NCBI RefSeq assembly: GCF_002128405.1 | Contig: NZ_NETJ01000003.1 | Coordinates: 186,001-250,000 of the forward strand | Direction of reading: 5' to 3' | DNA: 64,000 nt | Source of the DNA: Gottfriedia solisilvae | GTDB lineage: Bacteria > Bacillota > Bacilli > Bacillales > Bacillaceae_G | Shown here: positions 1 to 8,631 of the stretch, piece after piece | Numbering within the stretch: position 1 is the stretch's first letter | Layout of the letters: every line of letters begins with the position of its first letter | Made by a program: the position numbers and the translations under genes | Notes under the pieces: generated by a model | The model's database searches: none | What the model was told of the DNA's origin: nothing | The model's input: only the letters and a program-made list of their open reading frames with translations

Positions 1-238
1 TGAAAAAGAAAAACGCACAATTGTTATGGTTCTACATGATATTAATTTAGCATGCAGATATGCTCATAACGTAGTTGCGATCTCAAATGGTAAAGTATAT
101 GCCGAGGGTGACCCTGAAAAGATCATAAATCAGGAATTAATTTGTGATGTTTTTTGTATGAACTGTGATATCGTTAAAGATCCATTGTTTGGAACACCAC
201 TTTGTATTCCACATGGCCGAGGTCGAAAAATACTTTAA
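1..238 (+). CDS. Siderophore/iron ABC transporter ATPase, C-terminal end (5' partial)
   Basis: The reading frame is already open at base 2, so the gene starts upstream of the window. About 78 residues remain. They contain the switch-histidine region (VMVLHDINLA), the NGKVYAEGDPEKI turn and a C-terminal tail ending HGRGRKIL, which is the usual arrangement at the end of FecE/FhuC/YusV-type ATPases that power uptake of ferric siderophores or heme. The Walker motifs lie outside the window, so the substrate cannot be judged. A strong terminator follows directly, so this is the last gene of its operon. Confidence 0.8.
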   Translation, partial: EKEKRTIVMVLHDINLACRYAHNVVAISNGKVYAEGDPEKIINQELICDVFCMNCDIVKDPLFGTPLCIPHGRGRKIL

Positions 239-245
239 AAAGTGA

Positions 246-287
246 AACAAAAGGTGTCCTTCATTGAATAGGGCACCTTTTGTTTAA
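246..287 (+). terminator. Intrinsic terminator after the siderophore ATPase gene
   Basis: Stem AACAAAAGGTG/CACCTTTTGTT (with further pairing toward the loop) followed by a short T-rich run, 8 bases past the stop codon. Confidence 0.8.
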
Positions 288-303
288 TGTAAGGGGGATT
301 TAA

Positions 304-1026
304 GTGGTATATGATATTAAAAACATAAGTGTTGATATTCATGGAAATCAAATACTAAAAAATATTTCCTTTCAAATAAATGAAGGAGAAATATTTTGTG
401 TGATTGGCACTTCTGGATCAGGAAAATCAACGCTGCTTCGCACTTTAAATCGACTACAAAAAATCAAAGAAGGTGAGATTTTATTAAATGGACAGTCGAT
501 CTACTCGGTCTCACCACAAAAATTACGAAAAAATGCAATGATGATCTTACAAAGCCCTTCATTATTTGAAGGCACTGTTCAGGATAATATTTTATTAGGT
601 TTACAATTTAGTGGTGAAATTCATAAAAAAGATGGCTTTGTTTTAGCATCTAATCTGTTAGATAAAGTAGGTCTTGAGTCAAATCTGTTGGAACGAAATG
701 CTTTATCACTATCAATTGGTCAGCAACAAAGGGTTTCAATTGCTAGAACATTAGCGATGAAATCAAACATATTATTATGCGATGAAATTACATCGGCATT
801 AGATCCACAATCAACAATACATATTCAACAACTTTTATTAGCTTTAAAAAGAGAAGAGAAAAAAACGGTTATTTTAGTTACACATAATATGGATTTAGTT
901 CAACAAATTGCAGATAGAGTAGGGTTGTTAATTGAAGGAAGATTAGTTGAAGTAAGTACGACAAAAGCATTCTTTGATAATCCAAGTACTGAATTTGGCA
1001 AAAACTTTCTCTCAACTATCGCTTAA
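304..1026 (+). CDS. fetA: FetA-like ABC transporter ATP-binding protein (YjkB family)
   Basis: A 240-residue ABC ATPase. Walker A (GTSGSGKST) is at about residues 35-43, the Q-loop in MMILQSPSLF, the signature LSIGQQQRVS at about 136-145, Walker B ILLCDEITSALD, and the switch His in VTHNMD. The signature has Ile where Gly is usual (LSGGQ). It is followed 14 bases later by a UPF0014 membrane protein, the pairing of E. coli FetA-FetB (iron export and peroxide resistance) and B. subtilis YjkB-YjkA. The start is a GTG behind AAGGGGG. The role as a metal exporter is inferred from the pair; the substrate is not shown by sequence. Confidence 0.8.
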   Translation: MVYDIKNISVDIHGNQILKNISFQINEGEIFCVIGTSGSGKSTLLRTLNRLQKIKEGEILLNGQSIYSVSPQKLRKNAMMILQSPSLFEGTVQDNILLGLQFSGEIHKKDGFVLASNLLDKVGLESNLLERNALSLSIGQQQRVSIARTLAMKSNILLCDEITSALDPQSTIHIQQLLLALKREEKKTVILVTHNMDLVQQIADRVGLLIEGRLVEVSTTKAFFDNPSTEFGKNFLSTIA

Positions 1027-1040
1027 AAAGGGAGTATGTT

Positions 1041-1805
1041 ATGGAAGGCAATTTGCAAATTACGGGTGTATCACTGACCTTTTTATTAATAGTCATTGCC
1101 ATAGGACTATCATATTATCAAAAGCTAGGTGTCGAAAAAGAGTTGGGCATTTCATCGGTACGGACTGTTATTCAGTTAATGATTATGGGATATGTCCTTG
1201 AATATGTACTGAGTATAGAGCATTTTTTAGTCGTTATTTTGATTTTATTTTGCATGACGCTATTTGGAGCTTATACATCTAGTAAAAGGTCCTTTCAAAT
1301 AGAAGGAGTATTTTTCATTTCGTTTATCAGTATATTATTAGGGGTCACTATTTCCCTAGGAGTCGTTTTAGTGGCAAATAGTATTGCATTAAAGGCCCAA
1401 TACGTTATTCCGATTTCAAGTATGATTATTAGTACTTCGATGAATGCTAATAGCTTAGCATTAACGAGGCTTAGAGCTGAAATAATATCAAATAGACATC
1501 AAATTGAAGCTGCACTATGCTTAGGAGCAACTACAAAACAAGCTTCAAACTCCGTTATTAAAAGTTCAATTAAAGCTGCGCTCATTCCTTCAATTGATCG
1601 AGCTAAGACGGTTGGAATTGTCACATTACCAGGTTCAATGACGGGTATGATTTTTGCAGGGATTAGCCCGCTATATGCCATTAAATATCAATTATTAATT
1701 GAATGTATTTTAATTGGTTCAATTGCAATCAGTGTATTTTGTTCAACTCTATTATCATACAGGAAATTTTTCACGACTGATGATGCCTTGGACATACAAC
1801 TATAA
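1041..1805 (+). CDS. fetB: FetB-like UPF0014 ABC transporter permease (YjkA family)
   Basis: A 254-residue, very hydrophobic protein with about seven membrane segments and the family hallmarks: a central MIISTSMNANSLAL segment, the cytoplasmic ALCLGATTKQA motif that contacts the ATPase, and the TLPGSMTGMIFAG segment. It is the membrane partner of the preceding ATPase. E. coli FetAB is implicated in iron efflux and oxidative-stress resistance; the adjacent ohrR-ohr peroxide genes fit that theme but do not prove it. RBS GGGAG lies 8 bases before the ATG. The family assignment is firm, the substrate inferred. Confidence 0.85.
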   Translation: MEGNLQITGVSLTFLLIVIAIGLSYYQKLGVEKELGISSVRTVIQLMIMGYVLEYVLSIEHFLVVILILFCMTLFGAYTSSKRSFQIEGVFFISFISILLGVTISLGVVLVANSIALKAQYVIPISSMIISTSMNANSLALTRLRAEIISNRHQIEAALCLGATTKQASNSVIKSSIKAALIPSIDRAKTVGIVTLPGSMTGMIFAGISPLYAIKYQLLIECILIGSIAISVFCSTLLSYRKFFTTDDALDIQL

Positions 1806-1808
1806 AAG

Positions 1809-1858
1809 AAAAGAGCAGGTGGAAACTGGGAAAGGCCTAGTTTATCCTGCTCTTTTTG
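1809..1858 (+). terminator. Intrinsic terminator after fetAB
   Basis: Stem AAAGAGCAGG/CCTGCTCTTT with a 26-base loop and a T run, just after the fetB stop. Confidence 0.8.
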
Positions 1859-1871
1859 CCTTTTACCTATA

Positions 1872-2294
1872 TTAACCTATTACTCTTAGTTGTACTTCCA
1901 TATTTCCTTTAGTTGCTTTTGAATATGGGCAAACGCCATGTGCTGCTTTGACTAATTCAACTGCTACTTCAGTTGGTACACCTTTCACTTTTACATCAAG
2001 TTGTGTTGCTAATTTGAAACCACCATCTACTGGATCTTTACCAATTGTTACATTTGCAGTTACAGATGTAGATTCTAATTTCACTTTTTGTTGACGTGCC
2101 ACTAGGTTTAAAGCACTGTCAAAGCAAGCTGAATAGCCAGCAGCGAAAAGCTGTTCAGGATTTGTTGCACCACCAGGTCCACCTAATTCAACTGGTGGCT
2201 TAAGTGCTAAGTTAACAAATTCGTCAGATGATATAACTCTACCATCTCTTCCTCCAGTAGCTGTAGCTGTTGCAGTATATAAATGTTCCATCAT
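1872..2294 (-). CDS. ohr: Organic hydroperoxide resistance protein (Ohr/OsmC family)
   Basis: A 140-residue thiol peroxidase that reduces organic and fatty-acid hydroperoxides in the cytoplasm. The two catalytic cysteines are at residue 57 (GYSACFDSAL) and residue 122 (VCPYSKATKG), both in canonical context, and length is normal for the family. Two adjacent ATG codons occur; the RBS AAGGGAGA suits the second equally well (start 2291). It lies 25 bases downstream of ohrR on the same strand, so the two form an ohrR-ohr operon under peroxide control. Confidence 0.95.
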   Translation of the reverse strand: MMEHLYTATATATGGRDGRVISSDEFVNLALKPPVELGGPGGATNPEQLFAAGYSACFDSALNLVARQQKVKLESTSVTANVTIGKDPVDGGFKLATQLDVKVKGVPTEVAVELVKAAHGVCPYSKATKGNMEVQLRVIG

Positions 2295-2319
2295 GATCTC
2301 TCCCTTGTTATTCTATTTA

Positions 2320-2769
2320 TTATTTATGTTCATTTACAGAATGGATTTTCTGTAATAGTGATTTTGTTTGATTAAGCAGTGATAAAAATTCTTCTTGAGT
2401 GGCATTGCTTTCTTTAAAAAATTGTTCGGGAATGCAATATGCTTCTTCTTTTAATTTTTTTCCATCTTCAGTTAATGAGATAAAAACTTTTCTTTCATCG
2501 ATTGAATCACGTTGTCTCATGATCAATCCTGCCTGTTCCATTCGCTTTAGCATTGGCGTTAGCGTACCGGAATCTAAAAATAGGGAATCACCTAAATCTT
2601 TAACAGTTTGCTTGTCATTTTCCCATAATGACAACATAACTAAGTATTGTGGATAAGTAATCCCAATTTCATCAAGCATTGGACGATAAAGCTTTGTAAT
2701 TTCTCGTGAACAAGCATAAATAGAAAAACAAAGCTGATTTTCAAGTAATAACATCTCTTCTTTTTTCAT
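2320..2769 (-). CDS. ohrR: Organic hydroperoxide-sensing MarR-family repressor OhrR
   Basis: A 149-residue MarR-family winged-helix regulator. The single reactive cysteine at residue 14 (NQLCFSIYACS) matches the peroxide-sensing Cys15 of B. subtilis OhrR. The winged-helix region (TVKDLGDSLFLDSGTLTPML, then ERKVFISLTEDG) is typical. I place the start at the internal ATG, MKKEEMLLL; the longer frame adds 16 residues that would run across the putative operator. It likely represses its own operon until oxidised by organic hydroperoxide. Confidence 0.92.
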   Translation of the reverse strand: MKKEEMLLLENQLCFSIYACSREITKLYRPMLDEIGITYPQYLVMLSLWENDKQTVKDLGDSLFLDSGTLTPMLKRMEQAGLIMRQRDSIDERKVFISLTEDGKKLKEEAYCIPEQFFKESNATQEEFLSLLNQTKSLLQKIHSVNEHK

Positions 2770-2786
2770 TTTCCCAACATCCTTTA

Positions 2787-2811
2787 TATTAATTGTGCAC
2801 AATTTAATATG
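2787..2811. promoter_or_regulatory. Candidate OhrR operator
   Basis: A perfect 14-base palindrome, AATTGTGCACAATT (2791-2804), flanked by ATATT and AATAT, lies 22 bases upstream of the ohrR start. It resembles the AT-rich inverted-repeat operators of OhrR (TACAATT-AATTGTA type). The position over the promoter suits repression. Confidence 0.65.
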
Positions 2812-2894
2812 ACACAATCATAATTCATATTATTTCTTTTTGCAAGTAGTAAGTTTTATTCTTTATTTGTATTTTTTGTCTGGGAAAGAAGTGT

Positions 2895-3530
2895 GTTGAT
2901 TTCCACTCCAGGATGCTCGCTTTCCGTGGGGCGTGAGTTGAGCCTCCTCGGCACAATGCGCCTGCGGGGTCTCAACTTTCCCGCTACTCCCACAGGAGTC
3001 GAGCAACCTTCCGTTACAATCAACTTCTTAATAAAGAGTAATATTCTATTCCTGACTAAAAAATAATCTTTAATTCAAAGGCTTTTTAGAAAATATCAAC
3101 AATATACACTCAACTTTGAATCAATTTAGATTTGCGAATTTCACTCCTAGTGCTCGCTTTACGTGGGGCGTGAGTTGAGCCTCCTCGGCACAATGCGCCT
3201 GCGGGGTCTCAACTTTCCCGCTACTCACACAGGAGTCGAGCAACCTTCTGTTCCAATCAACTTCTTAAAAAAGAGTAATATTCTAATTCTGACTAAAATA
3301 ATAATCTTTAATTCAAAGGCTTTTTAGAAAATATCAATAATATACACTCAACTTTGATTCAATTTAGATTTACGAATTTCACTCCTAGTGCTCGCTTTCT
3401 GTGGGGTCTCACCTGTCCCGCTCCCACAGGAGTCGAACACCTTCCGTTACAATCAACTTCTTATAAAGCGTAATATTCTAATTCTGACTTAAACAATAAT
3501 CTTTAATACAAAGGCTTTTTAGAAAAAAAC
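2895..3530. repeat. Three tandem copies of a GC-rich Bacillaceae intergenic repeat
   Basis: The 10-mer TGCTCGCTTT recurs at 2914, 3151 and 3389, a period of 237-238 bases. Each unit has a GC-rich core (GTGGGGCGTGAGTTGAGCC, CAGGAGTCGAGCA) and an AT-rich spacer with TAATCTTTAAT and AAAGGCTTTTTAGAAAA. The core of copy 1 is bounded by GTTGATT and AATCAAC, so it can fold back on itself. Copy 3 has lost roughly 40 bases of the core. Similar GTGGGG/GGAGTCG intergenic elements are common in Bacillus genomes from memory. There is no protein-coding gene in the 820-base gap. Confidence 0.85.
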
Positions 3531-3598
3531 GACAAAAGCATTATAAATAACAAATGTGGAACACCTTTCTTTTGAATCAATTTCGTAATAAAGTAAAA

Positions 3599-3639
3599 AA
3601 ACAAGCTAGCTAATGTAGTAATCATTAACTAGCTTGTTT
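3599..3639 (-). terminator. Intrinsic terminator of mprF
   Basis: Stem AAACAAGCTAG/CTAGCTTGTTT directly beside the mprF stop codon. On the minus strand it is followed by TTTTTTAC. Confidence 0.75.
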
Positions 3640-3641
3640 CT

Positions 3642-6164
3642 TTAATTTTTTCTTGATCTAGATATAAGTGATGTAATTTGTAGCATTGTAATTGGTAAAG
3701 AAGTTTTTTTATGATATGCAAGAAACTTAGGTGTCCATTTATGAACGTATTTTTCTTTAAAACTTCTTAAACCTTGAAAATGATATAAAAACTGCCCGTA
3801 TTGATAAATTTGTGATGCTATTTTCTCACTCGTAAATGAATATTTGGATAGTCCCACATTTGCTAGTGGAGTCATACCGACATTAAAATAAGTAAAATCT
3901 TTATTTTTAGACCACTCAATTAAGTTCACAAACATATAATCCATTATGCCTTTTGGAGCATCTTTTGTATGTCGCATTAAGTCAATCGAAATGGTTTGAT
4001 CTGTATAACTTGGCATTATTGAAGCAAAAGCAACTAGCTTATTTTCACTGTTCTTAATCAATGCAACTGGTGCTAATTGAATATAATCTTCATAAAAATA
4101 GCCAAGAGAGAATCCTTTTTCCTTACGTCCATTAAGCCATTCAGTAGATAGTTGCCTTAATTGCATTAGTAATTCATCAGAAAAAGGTGGTTCTACCAGC
4201 TCAAAACTATATTGTTCACGCTCAAATTTATTATAGAGTGCTCTTAGTCCTTTGTTACGTTTACCAGAAAGATTGAATGTAGTTGTTTCAGTAAAACCTT
4301 CTTCTCCTAGTTTGAAGAAATCAAATCCATTTTCATGTAAGTAAGGTAATGAGTTTGAATTGACTTGGTAGAAGACAAGTGTATATCCAAAACGGTCAGC
4401 ACAATTTAATAATTCTTCAATAGCTGGATATACGCGGGACGATTCTCCAATTGGATCACCTAAAATAACTAGCTTATCTGCATATGGTTGGAAAACAAAT
4501 AATACAGTATCTTCTTGAGCCCAATATACATACTTATCGTGTAAAAATACTAAATGAGATAATTCATTTCCACCGTACTTATTCAGATGTTCTCTTATTT
4601 TGCCTTCTTCTTTTTTTGTACTGATAAATTGAAATTGCTTAATTTTCCCTTTAAAGAATGCTATATAAAATAAAAATAGAGCAGCTGTAAATCCAAGCAC
4701 AGCACTGACTACAATATCTTGAGAATTTACAAGTACATAAGGGAGATATTTAGCTGGAATTTTTACACTCGATTGAGGAAGATTAAGATATGCTATTAGC
4801 AAATAACTTCCTAAAAAGAAAAATAAAATGAAATTATCAACGATTAGTTTACCCCAGGTTAATACAAAGCTTTCTCGATAAAATTGCTTTCTGGAAATAA
4901 ACAAGATAAATGCTACGGCTAGAACAAATAATGCTTCTTCATAATCGAGTCCTTTTGAATAGGTTGTAACAGCACCAATCACGAGCATAAATAATGTAAT
5001 ATACCACGCTCGTTTCACCTTATAATCAATACCACGAGATAGCCCAAGTAGAGTAAAGCCTACTGTGACAGAAAGTAAATGGGAGATATTAATGATCGTT
5101 GAAGATAGAATGATTTGTAAAATACTAATACGTAACAACATACTAGGTACGGCGGCTGACATTAAAAGGATCACACCAGATAGAAAGACTAAAATTGTAA
5201 TAGCCTTGTGTCCCAAATATGTAGAAATTTGATTCGGTAATTCATTAAATGAATCATTTAAACGATTCCATAATAATTTTAAAACAATAACCAATCCACA
5301 AGCGAAAGGAAAGAAGAAATAACTGAAACGATAGATTAGTAATACAAGTAAAGTTGTTTCTTTATCGATTCCAAAGTAAGTAAATCCTAGCAGGAAAAGA
5401 AAGTCAAAAGATCCAAGTCCACCAGGAATCATACTAATTAAAGCAGCAACAGATGCGACTAAAAATACAGGAAGTACTTCTATTAAAGAAATATCTACAT
5501 GTAAGAATAAGCAAATAAAATAAATAAATAGAAGAATAAATGTCCATTCTGCAAGTGAAATAATCACTAGACTAAACATAAATTTCGCTGAAAAATCTTC
5601 TGAGAAAAAATTTCGTTTCAAGTAAACAACGATGAACATTATTGGAAAGTACACGATTGCAATAATAATGGCAATATACATTGATTTATATTCATTTAAA
5701 AAAGATAAGTCAAACATGCCTGTGAATAATAAAAGACTTAATATTGATAAGCCTGAAAGTAAGAAAATCGTGACACTGCTTACTGCTTTAATAATTTCAG
5801 GTGCTGAACGATCTTTTCGATAAAACATTGTTCGAATTGTCGTCCCAGCAATCCCTCCAAGCCCAATTAAATTTGAAGTTGTATTTGCTAGCCAAGCAAC
5901 AACCATTATTTTACGGAAACTAAAATCTAAATTTAGAAGTCTTACAAGCACAAAATCATATAAAAACATTGGAGAAACAGCTATGATTCCTAATGCAAAG
6001 ATCATAATGTATTCAAATAATGTAAGTGAATCCATGTAATTAAAAAACATCTTAAAATCAAAGTTTAAAAGTACATTTTTTCCAACAAAAATAAATGCAA
6101 CTAGTAATATAGAAATAAATAATAGCTTAAATAAACCTACTTTACTTAACTGAATCTTATTCAT
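3642..6164 (-). CDS. mprF: Phosphatidylglycerol lysyltransferase MprF
   Basis: An 840-residue bifunctional membrane protein. The N-terminal two thirds carry about 13-14 hydrophobic segments (the flippase part, with the GLGGIAGTTIRTMFYRK region near residue 100 and SMIPGGLGSFDF near 245). The soluble C-terminal third is the aminoacyl-tRNA-dependent synthase (DUF2156/GNAT-like fold; FNLSGKRNKGLRALYNKF, GIMDYMFVNLIEWSK, FNVGMTPLANVG). MprF transfers lysine (or alanine) from tRNA to phosphatidylglycerol and flips the product, lowering surface negative charge and giving resistance to cationic peptides. Length equals the B. subtilis and S. aureus proteins. It is divergent from a two-component/exporter cluster with a related protective role. 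Confidence 0.95.
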   Translation of the reverse strand: MNKIQLSKVGLFKLLFISILLVAFIFVGKNVLLNFDFKMFFNYMDSLTLFEYIMIFALGIIAVSPMFLYDFVLVRLLNLDFSFRKIMVVAWLANTTSNLIGLGGIAGTTIRTMFYRKDRSAPEIIKAVSSVTIFLLSGLSILSLLLFTGMFDLSFLNEYKSMYIAIIIAIVYFPIMFIVVYLKRNFFSEDFSAKFMFSLVIISLAEWTFILLFIYFICLFLHVDISLIEVLPVFLVASVAALISMIPGGLGSFDFLFLLGFTYFGIDKETTLLVLLIYRFSYFFFPFACGLVIVLKLLWNRLNDSFNELPNQISTYLGHKAITILVFLSGVILLMSAAVPSMLLRISILQIILSSTIINISHLLSVTVGFTLLGLSRGIDYKVKRAWYITLFMLVIGAVTTYSKGLDYEEALFVLAVAFILFISRKQFYRESFVLTWGKLIVDNFILFFFLGSYLLIAYLNLPQSSVKIPAKYLPYVLVNSQDIVVSAVLGFTAALFLFYIAFFKGKIKQFQFISTKKEEGKIREHLNKYGGNELSHLVFLHDKYVYWAQEDTVLFVFQPYADKLVILGDPIGESSRVYPAIEELLNCADRFGYTLVFYQVNSNSLPYLHENGFDFFKLGEEGFTETTTFNLSGKRNKGLRALYNKFEREQYSFELVEPPFSDELLMQLRQLSTEWLNGRKEKGFSLGYFYEDYIQLAPVALIKNSENKLVAFASIMPSYTDQTISIDLMRHTKDAPKGIMDYMFVNLIEWSKNKDFTYFNVGMTPLANVGLSKYSFTSEKIASQIYQYGQFLYHFQGLRSFKEKYVHKWTPKFLAYHKKTSLPITMLQITSLISRSRKN

Positions 6165-6361
6165 AAGACACTCCTGAAGTTGTAATCAAAACTAGTTAAT
6201 AAATTCATCTAATCATAGTATTCCATATTCTTCCACACTATAACAAGGAGAATCTAAATCTTAAACGTTTTTTAAGGATAATTTAATTTTCAAACGTAGG
6301 TTTTGTTACATAATATTGATTAATTTTTTTAACAATTTATTGGATTGTCCGGTCTATTATG

Positions 6362-6389
6362 AGAATGGTATGAAGCCATTCTTTTTTTA
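6362..6389 (+). terminator. Plus-strand terminator-like hairpin without an upstream gene
   Basis: GAATGG, 7-base loop, CCATTC, then TTTTTTT. It lies in the 340-base divergent gap between mprF (minus) and the response regulator (plus), so no annotated plus-strand gene ends here. It could end a short leader or small RNA starting around 6200-6340. Confidence 0.55.
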
Positions 6390-6436
6390 GTGTTCAATGA
6401 ATTTATCCTGGATACGTCCTAAGACTGATTTCTTTA

Positions 6437-6453
6437 TTCATATTAAGTTCATA
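6437..6453 (+). promoter_or_regulatory. Direct-repeat operator for the two-component operon
   Basis: TTCATA at 6437 and again at 6448, an 11-base period typical of OmpR-family tandem sites. The pair covers the -35 region of a promoter whose -10 (TATAAT, 6463-6468) follows 9 bases later. The same arrangement recurs before swrC. Confidence 0.6.
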
Positions 6454-6462
6454 ATGTACTTA

Positions 6463-6468
6463 TATAAT
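6463..6468 (+). promoter_or_regulatory. -10 element of the two-component operon
   Basis: A consensus TATAAT with no recognisable -35, as expected for an activator-dependent promoter. Confidence 0.5.
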
Positions 6469-6511
6469 ATATTCATCAAATATATACAATGGAATTAAGT
6501 AGGTGAGAAAC

Positions 6512-7195
6512 ATGAATACTGTTAATGTATTAGTTGTTGATGATGATGATCATATTAGAGAGTTAATTTCTATTTTTTTGAGTGGAGAAGGTTACTCAGT
6601 GATAGAAGCAGAAAACGGTGAAAAAGCTTTGTCATTGCTTGAGTCTAATCAAATTCAAATCGCGGTGGTAGATGTGATGATGCCAGAGGTAGATGGTTAT
6701 GAATTCACGAAAGAACTAAAGCGATTTTATGATATTCCAGTGCTAATGGTGACAGCAAAGGGAGAATCTCAAGATAAATTAAAAGGATTCGATCTAGGCG
6801 TTGACGATTATGTAGTAAAGCCTTTTGATCCATTAGAGTTGGTTGCTAGAGTAAAAGTGCTACTTAGAAGATATCAATTATTAGTCGATAAAAATCTTCA
6901 TGTTGGCAATCTAGTCATCAATCAAATCAAATATGAAATAGCTGTTGATCAGCATACTATTATGCTTCCGTTAAAGGAGTTTGAACTTTTATTTAAACTT
7001 GCTAGTCAAGGTGGAAGAATTTTTACACGAAATGATTTAATTGAACAAATATGGGGACTTGATTATGAAGGTGATGAGCGAACAGTGGATGTTCATATTA
7101 AACGAGTACGCGAACGATTAAGAGAAATCAACGCCACAGTGGAGATTGTTACTGTAAGAGGACTTGGATATAAATTAGAGGAAATACGTTCATGA
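6512..7195 (+). CDS. OmpR-family response regulator
   Basis: A 227-residue regulator. The receiver domain (1-115) has the acidic pocket D10-D13, phosphoacceptor D54 (AVVDVMMPEVDGY), T81 and K103 (VKPFDP). A winged-helix DNA-binding domain ends in the usual RTVDVHIKRVRERL and TVRGLGYKLE. I chose the ATG at 6512 (RBS AGGTGA) over the GTG three codons earlier, which has no RBS. Its stop overlaps the kinase start (ATGA), so the two are translationally coupled. The direct-repeat motif before this operon and before swrC makes both likely targets; that is inference. Confidence 0.93.
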   Translation: MNTVNVLVVDDDDHIRELISIFLSGEGYSVIEAENGEKALSLLESNQIQIAVVDVMMPEVDGYEFTKELKRFYDIPVLMVTAKGESQDKLKGFDLGVDDYVVKPFDPLELVARVKVLLRRYQLLVDKNLHVGNLVINQIKYEIAVDQHTIMLPLKEFELLFKLASQGGRIFTRNDLIEQIWGLDYEGDERTVDVHIKRVRERLREINATVEIVTVRGLGYKLEEIRS

Positions 7196-8532
7196 AAAGC
7201 ATTTATACGAAGTTAGTCTTTATTTTTATTTCAGTCATCATCTTGAGTTTAGTTTTTACATTTTTTATTGCATCGAAGTATTTTATTAAAAATATTATTG
7301 CTGAAGTACAAGAGGATTTGAACGAAGTCGGTGAAAATTTCATTTCAATTTATCAGATAAATGATGGAAATAATCAAGTAGAAACTACGTTAAATATGCT
7401 TAGTAAAAATTACAGTCTGACAATTTATGACGGTTCTTATAAAGTGATCATTAAAAATAATGCCCCCAAAAAATTTGCTGTTAAGAAAAAAAATATAGAA
7501 TCAGTTTTATCGGGACACCATTTCCCAATAAGTAAATCTTCGGATAAACATCCTTATATTGTTGGTATTCCATTTGAGAGAAATGGCGAAAACTATGCAT
7601 TATTTGTACAACCAAATTTTGAACGTGGTTTCTTTAAAATGCATCGAATTCTCTTTTCCAGTCTTCTTACTACATTAATTATTGGCTCAATTACATTCTT
7701 GTTTGTCGCAAAATTATTAGTAAAACCAATAAAGGCCTTAACAGAAGCAACAAATGAAATAGCTAAAGGAAATTATGATGTTAGGGTTGCTGTAAATCGG
7801 AAAGATGAAATAGGATTCTTATCGACACATTTTAATGTTATGACTGAGAAATTAGGTAAGTTAGAAGAAATGAGAAGTGAGTTTGTTTCAAACGTATCAC
7901 ATGAAATACAATCACCTTTAACCTCAATTAAGGGGTTTGCAAAAGTGTTGAAGAATAGAGAATTAGTAAATGGAAAAAGAGAGCACTATATATCTATTAT
8001 TGAAGAGGAAACTGAACGCTTATCAATATTGAGTGAGAGATTGTTAAAATTGGCATCACTCGATTCTGACCAGCATCCATTTGAACCTACTATGTACCAT
8101 TTAGATGAACAAATTAGAAAAGTCATAGTTACGTTGGAACCTCATTGGGAAAGAAAAAAGCTTCAGTTAATATTGAATTTACCACAAACAAAAATAGTTG
8201 CAGACAGGTTATTACTAGAGCAAGTTTGGATTAATCTTTTACAAAATGCATTTAAATATTCAAATAATGGTGGAATTATTTCAGTAGATATTATTGATCA
8301 ACCACATGAATGTAGTGTCATTATTAAAGACAACGGGATTGGTATCAGCAAAGAAAACATTGAACGAATATTTGAGCGGTTTTTCCAAGCTGATCAGTCT
8401 AGACATAAGCATGGAACAGGATTGGGGTTATCAATTGTACAAAAAATTATTGAAATGCATGAAGCAAAAATAATGGTAAATAGCATGATTGGTGAAGGGA
8501 CAAGCTTTACAGTGATCCTACCAAAAAGTTAA
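7192..8532 (+). CDS. Membrane sensor histidine kinase
   Basis: A 446-residue kinase. TM1 is at about 8-28, an extracytoplasmic sensor of about 120 residues follows, TM2 is at about 152-175, then HAMP, then the dimerisation/phosphoacceptor helix with H237 (SNVSHEIQSPLTSIKGF) and the ATPase domain with the N box (NLLQNAFKYSN), G1 (DNGIGI) and G2 (HGTGLGLS). The H box has EIQSP where ELRTP is commonest. The cognate regulator is upstream and overlapping, and the RND exporter is 99 bases downstream. The signal is unknown; mprF and the exporter nearby suggest surfactant or antimicrobial-peptide stress. Confidence 0.93.
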   Translation: MKSIYTKLVFIFISVIILSLVFTFFIASKYFIKNIIAEVQEDLNEVGENFISIYQINDGNNQVETTLNMLSKNYSLTIYDGSYKVIIKNNAPKKFAVKKKNIESVLSGHHFPISKSSDKHPYIVGIPFERNGENYALFVQPNFERGFFKMHRILFSSLLTTLIIGSITFLFVAKLLVKPIKALTEATNEIAKGNYDVRVAVNRKDEIGFLSTHFNVMTEKLGKLEEMRSEFVSNVSHEIQSPLTSIKGFAKVLKNRELVNGKREHYISIIEEETERLSILSERLLKLASLDSDQHPFEPTMYHLDEQIRKVIVTLEPHWERKKLQLILNLPQTKIVADRLLLEQVWINLLQNAFKYSNNGGIISVDIIDQPHECSVIIKDNGIGISKENIERIFERFFQADQSRHKHGTGLGLSIVQKIIEMHEAKIMVNSMIGEGTSFTVILPKS

Positions 8533-8557
8533 GAATGTATTAGAAAAGATTAGAATG

Positions 8558-8574
8558 TTCATATTCTGTTCATA
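8558..8574 (+). promoter_or_regulatory. Direct-repeat operator upstream of swrC
   Basis: TTCATA at 8558 and 8569 (11-base period), in the same context as the pair before the response regulator: both read TTCATATT, three bases, TTCATAA. A weak -10 (TAAACT, 8584-8589) sits at the same 9-base distance. Best explained as a binding site for the adjacent OmpR-family regulator. Confidence 0.6.
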
Positions 8575-8631
8575 AATGTTTGATAAACTATTCACATGAT
8601 TAAGAAATAGTTATTGAAAGGGGAAAAATAG

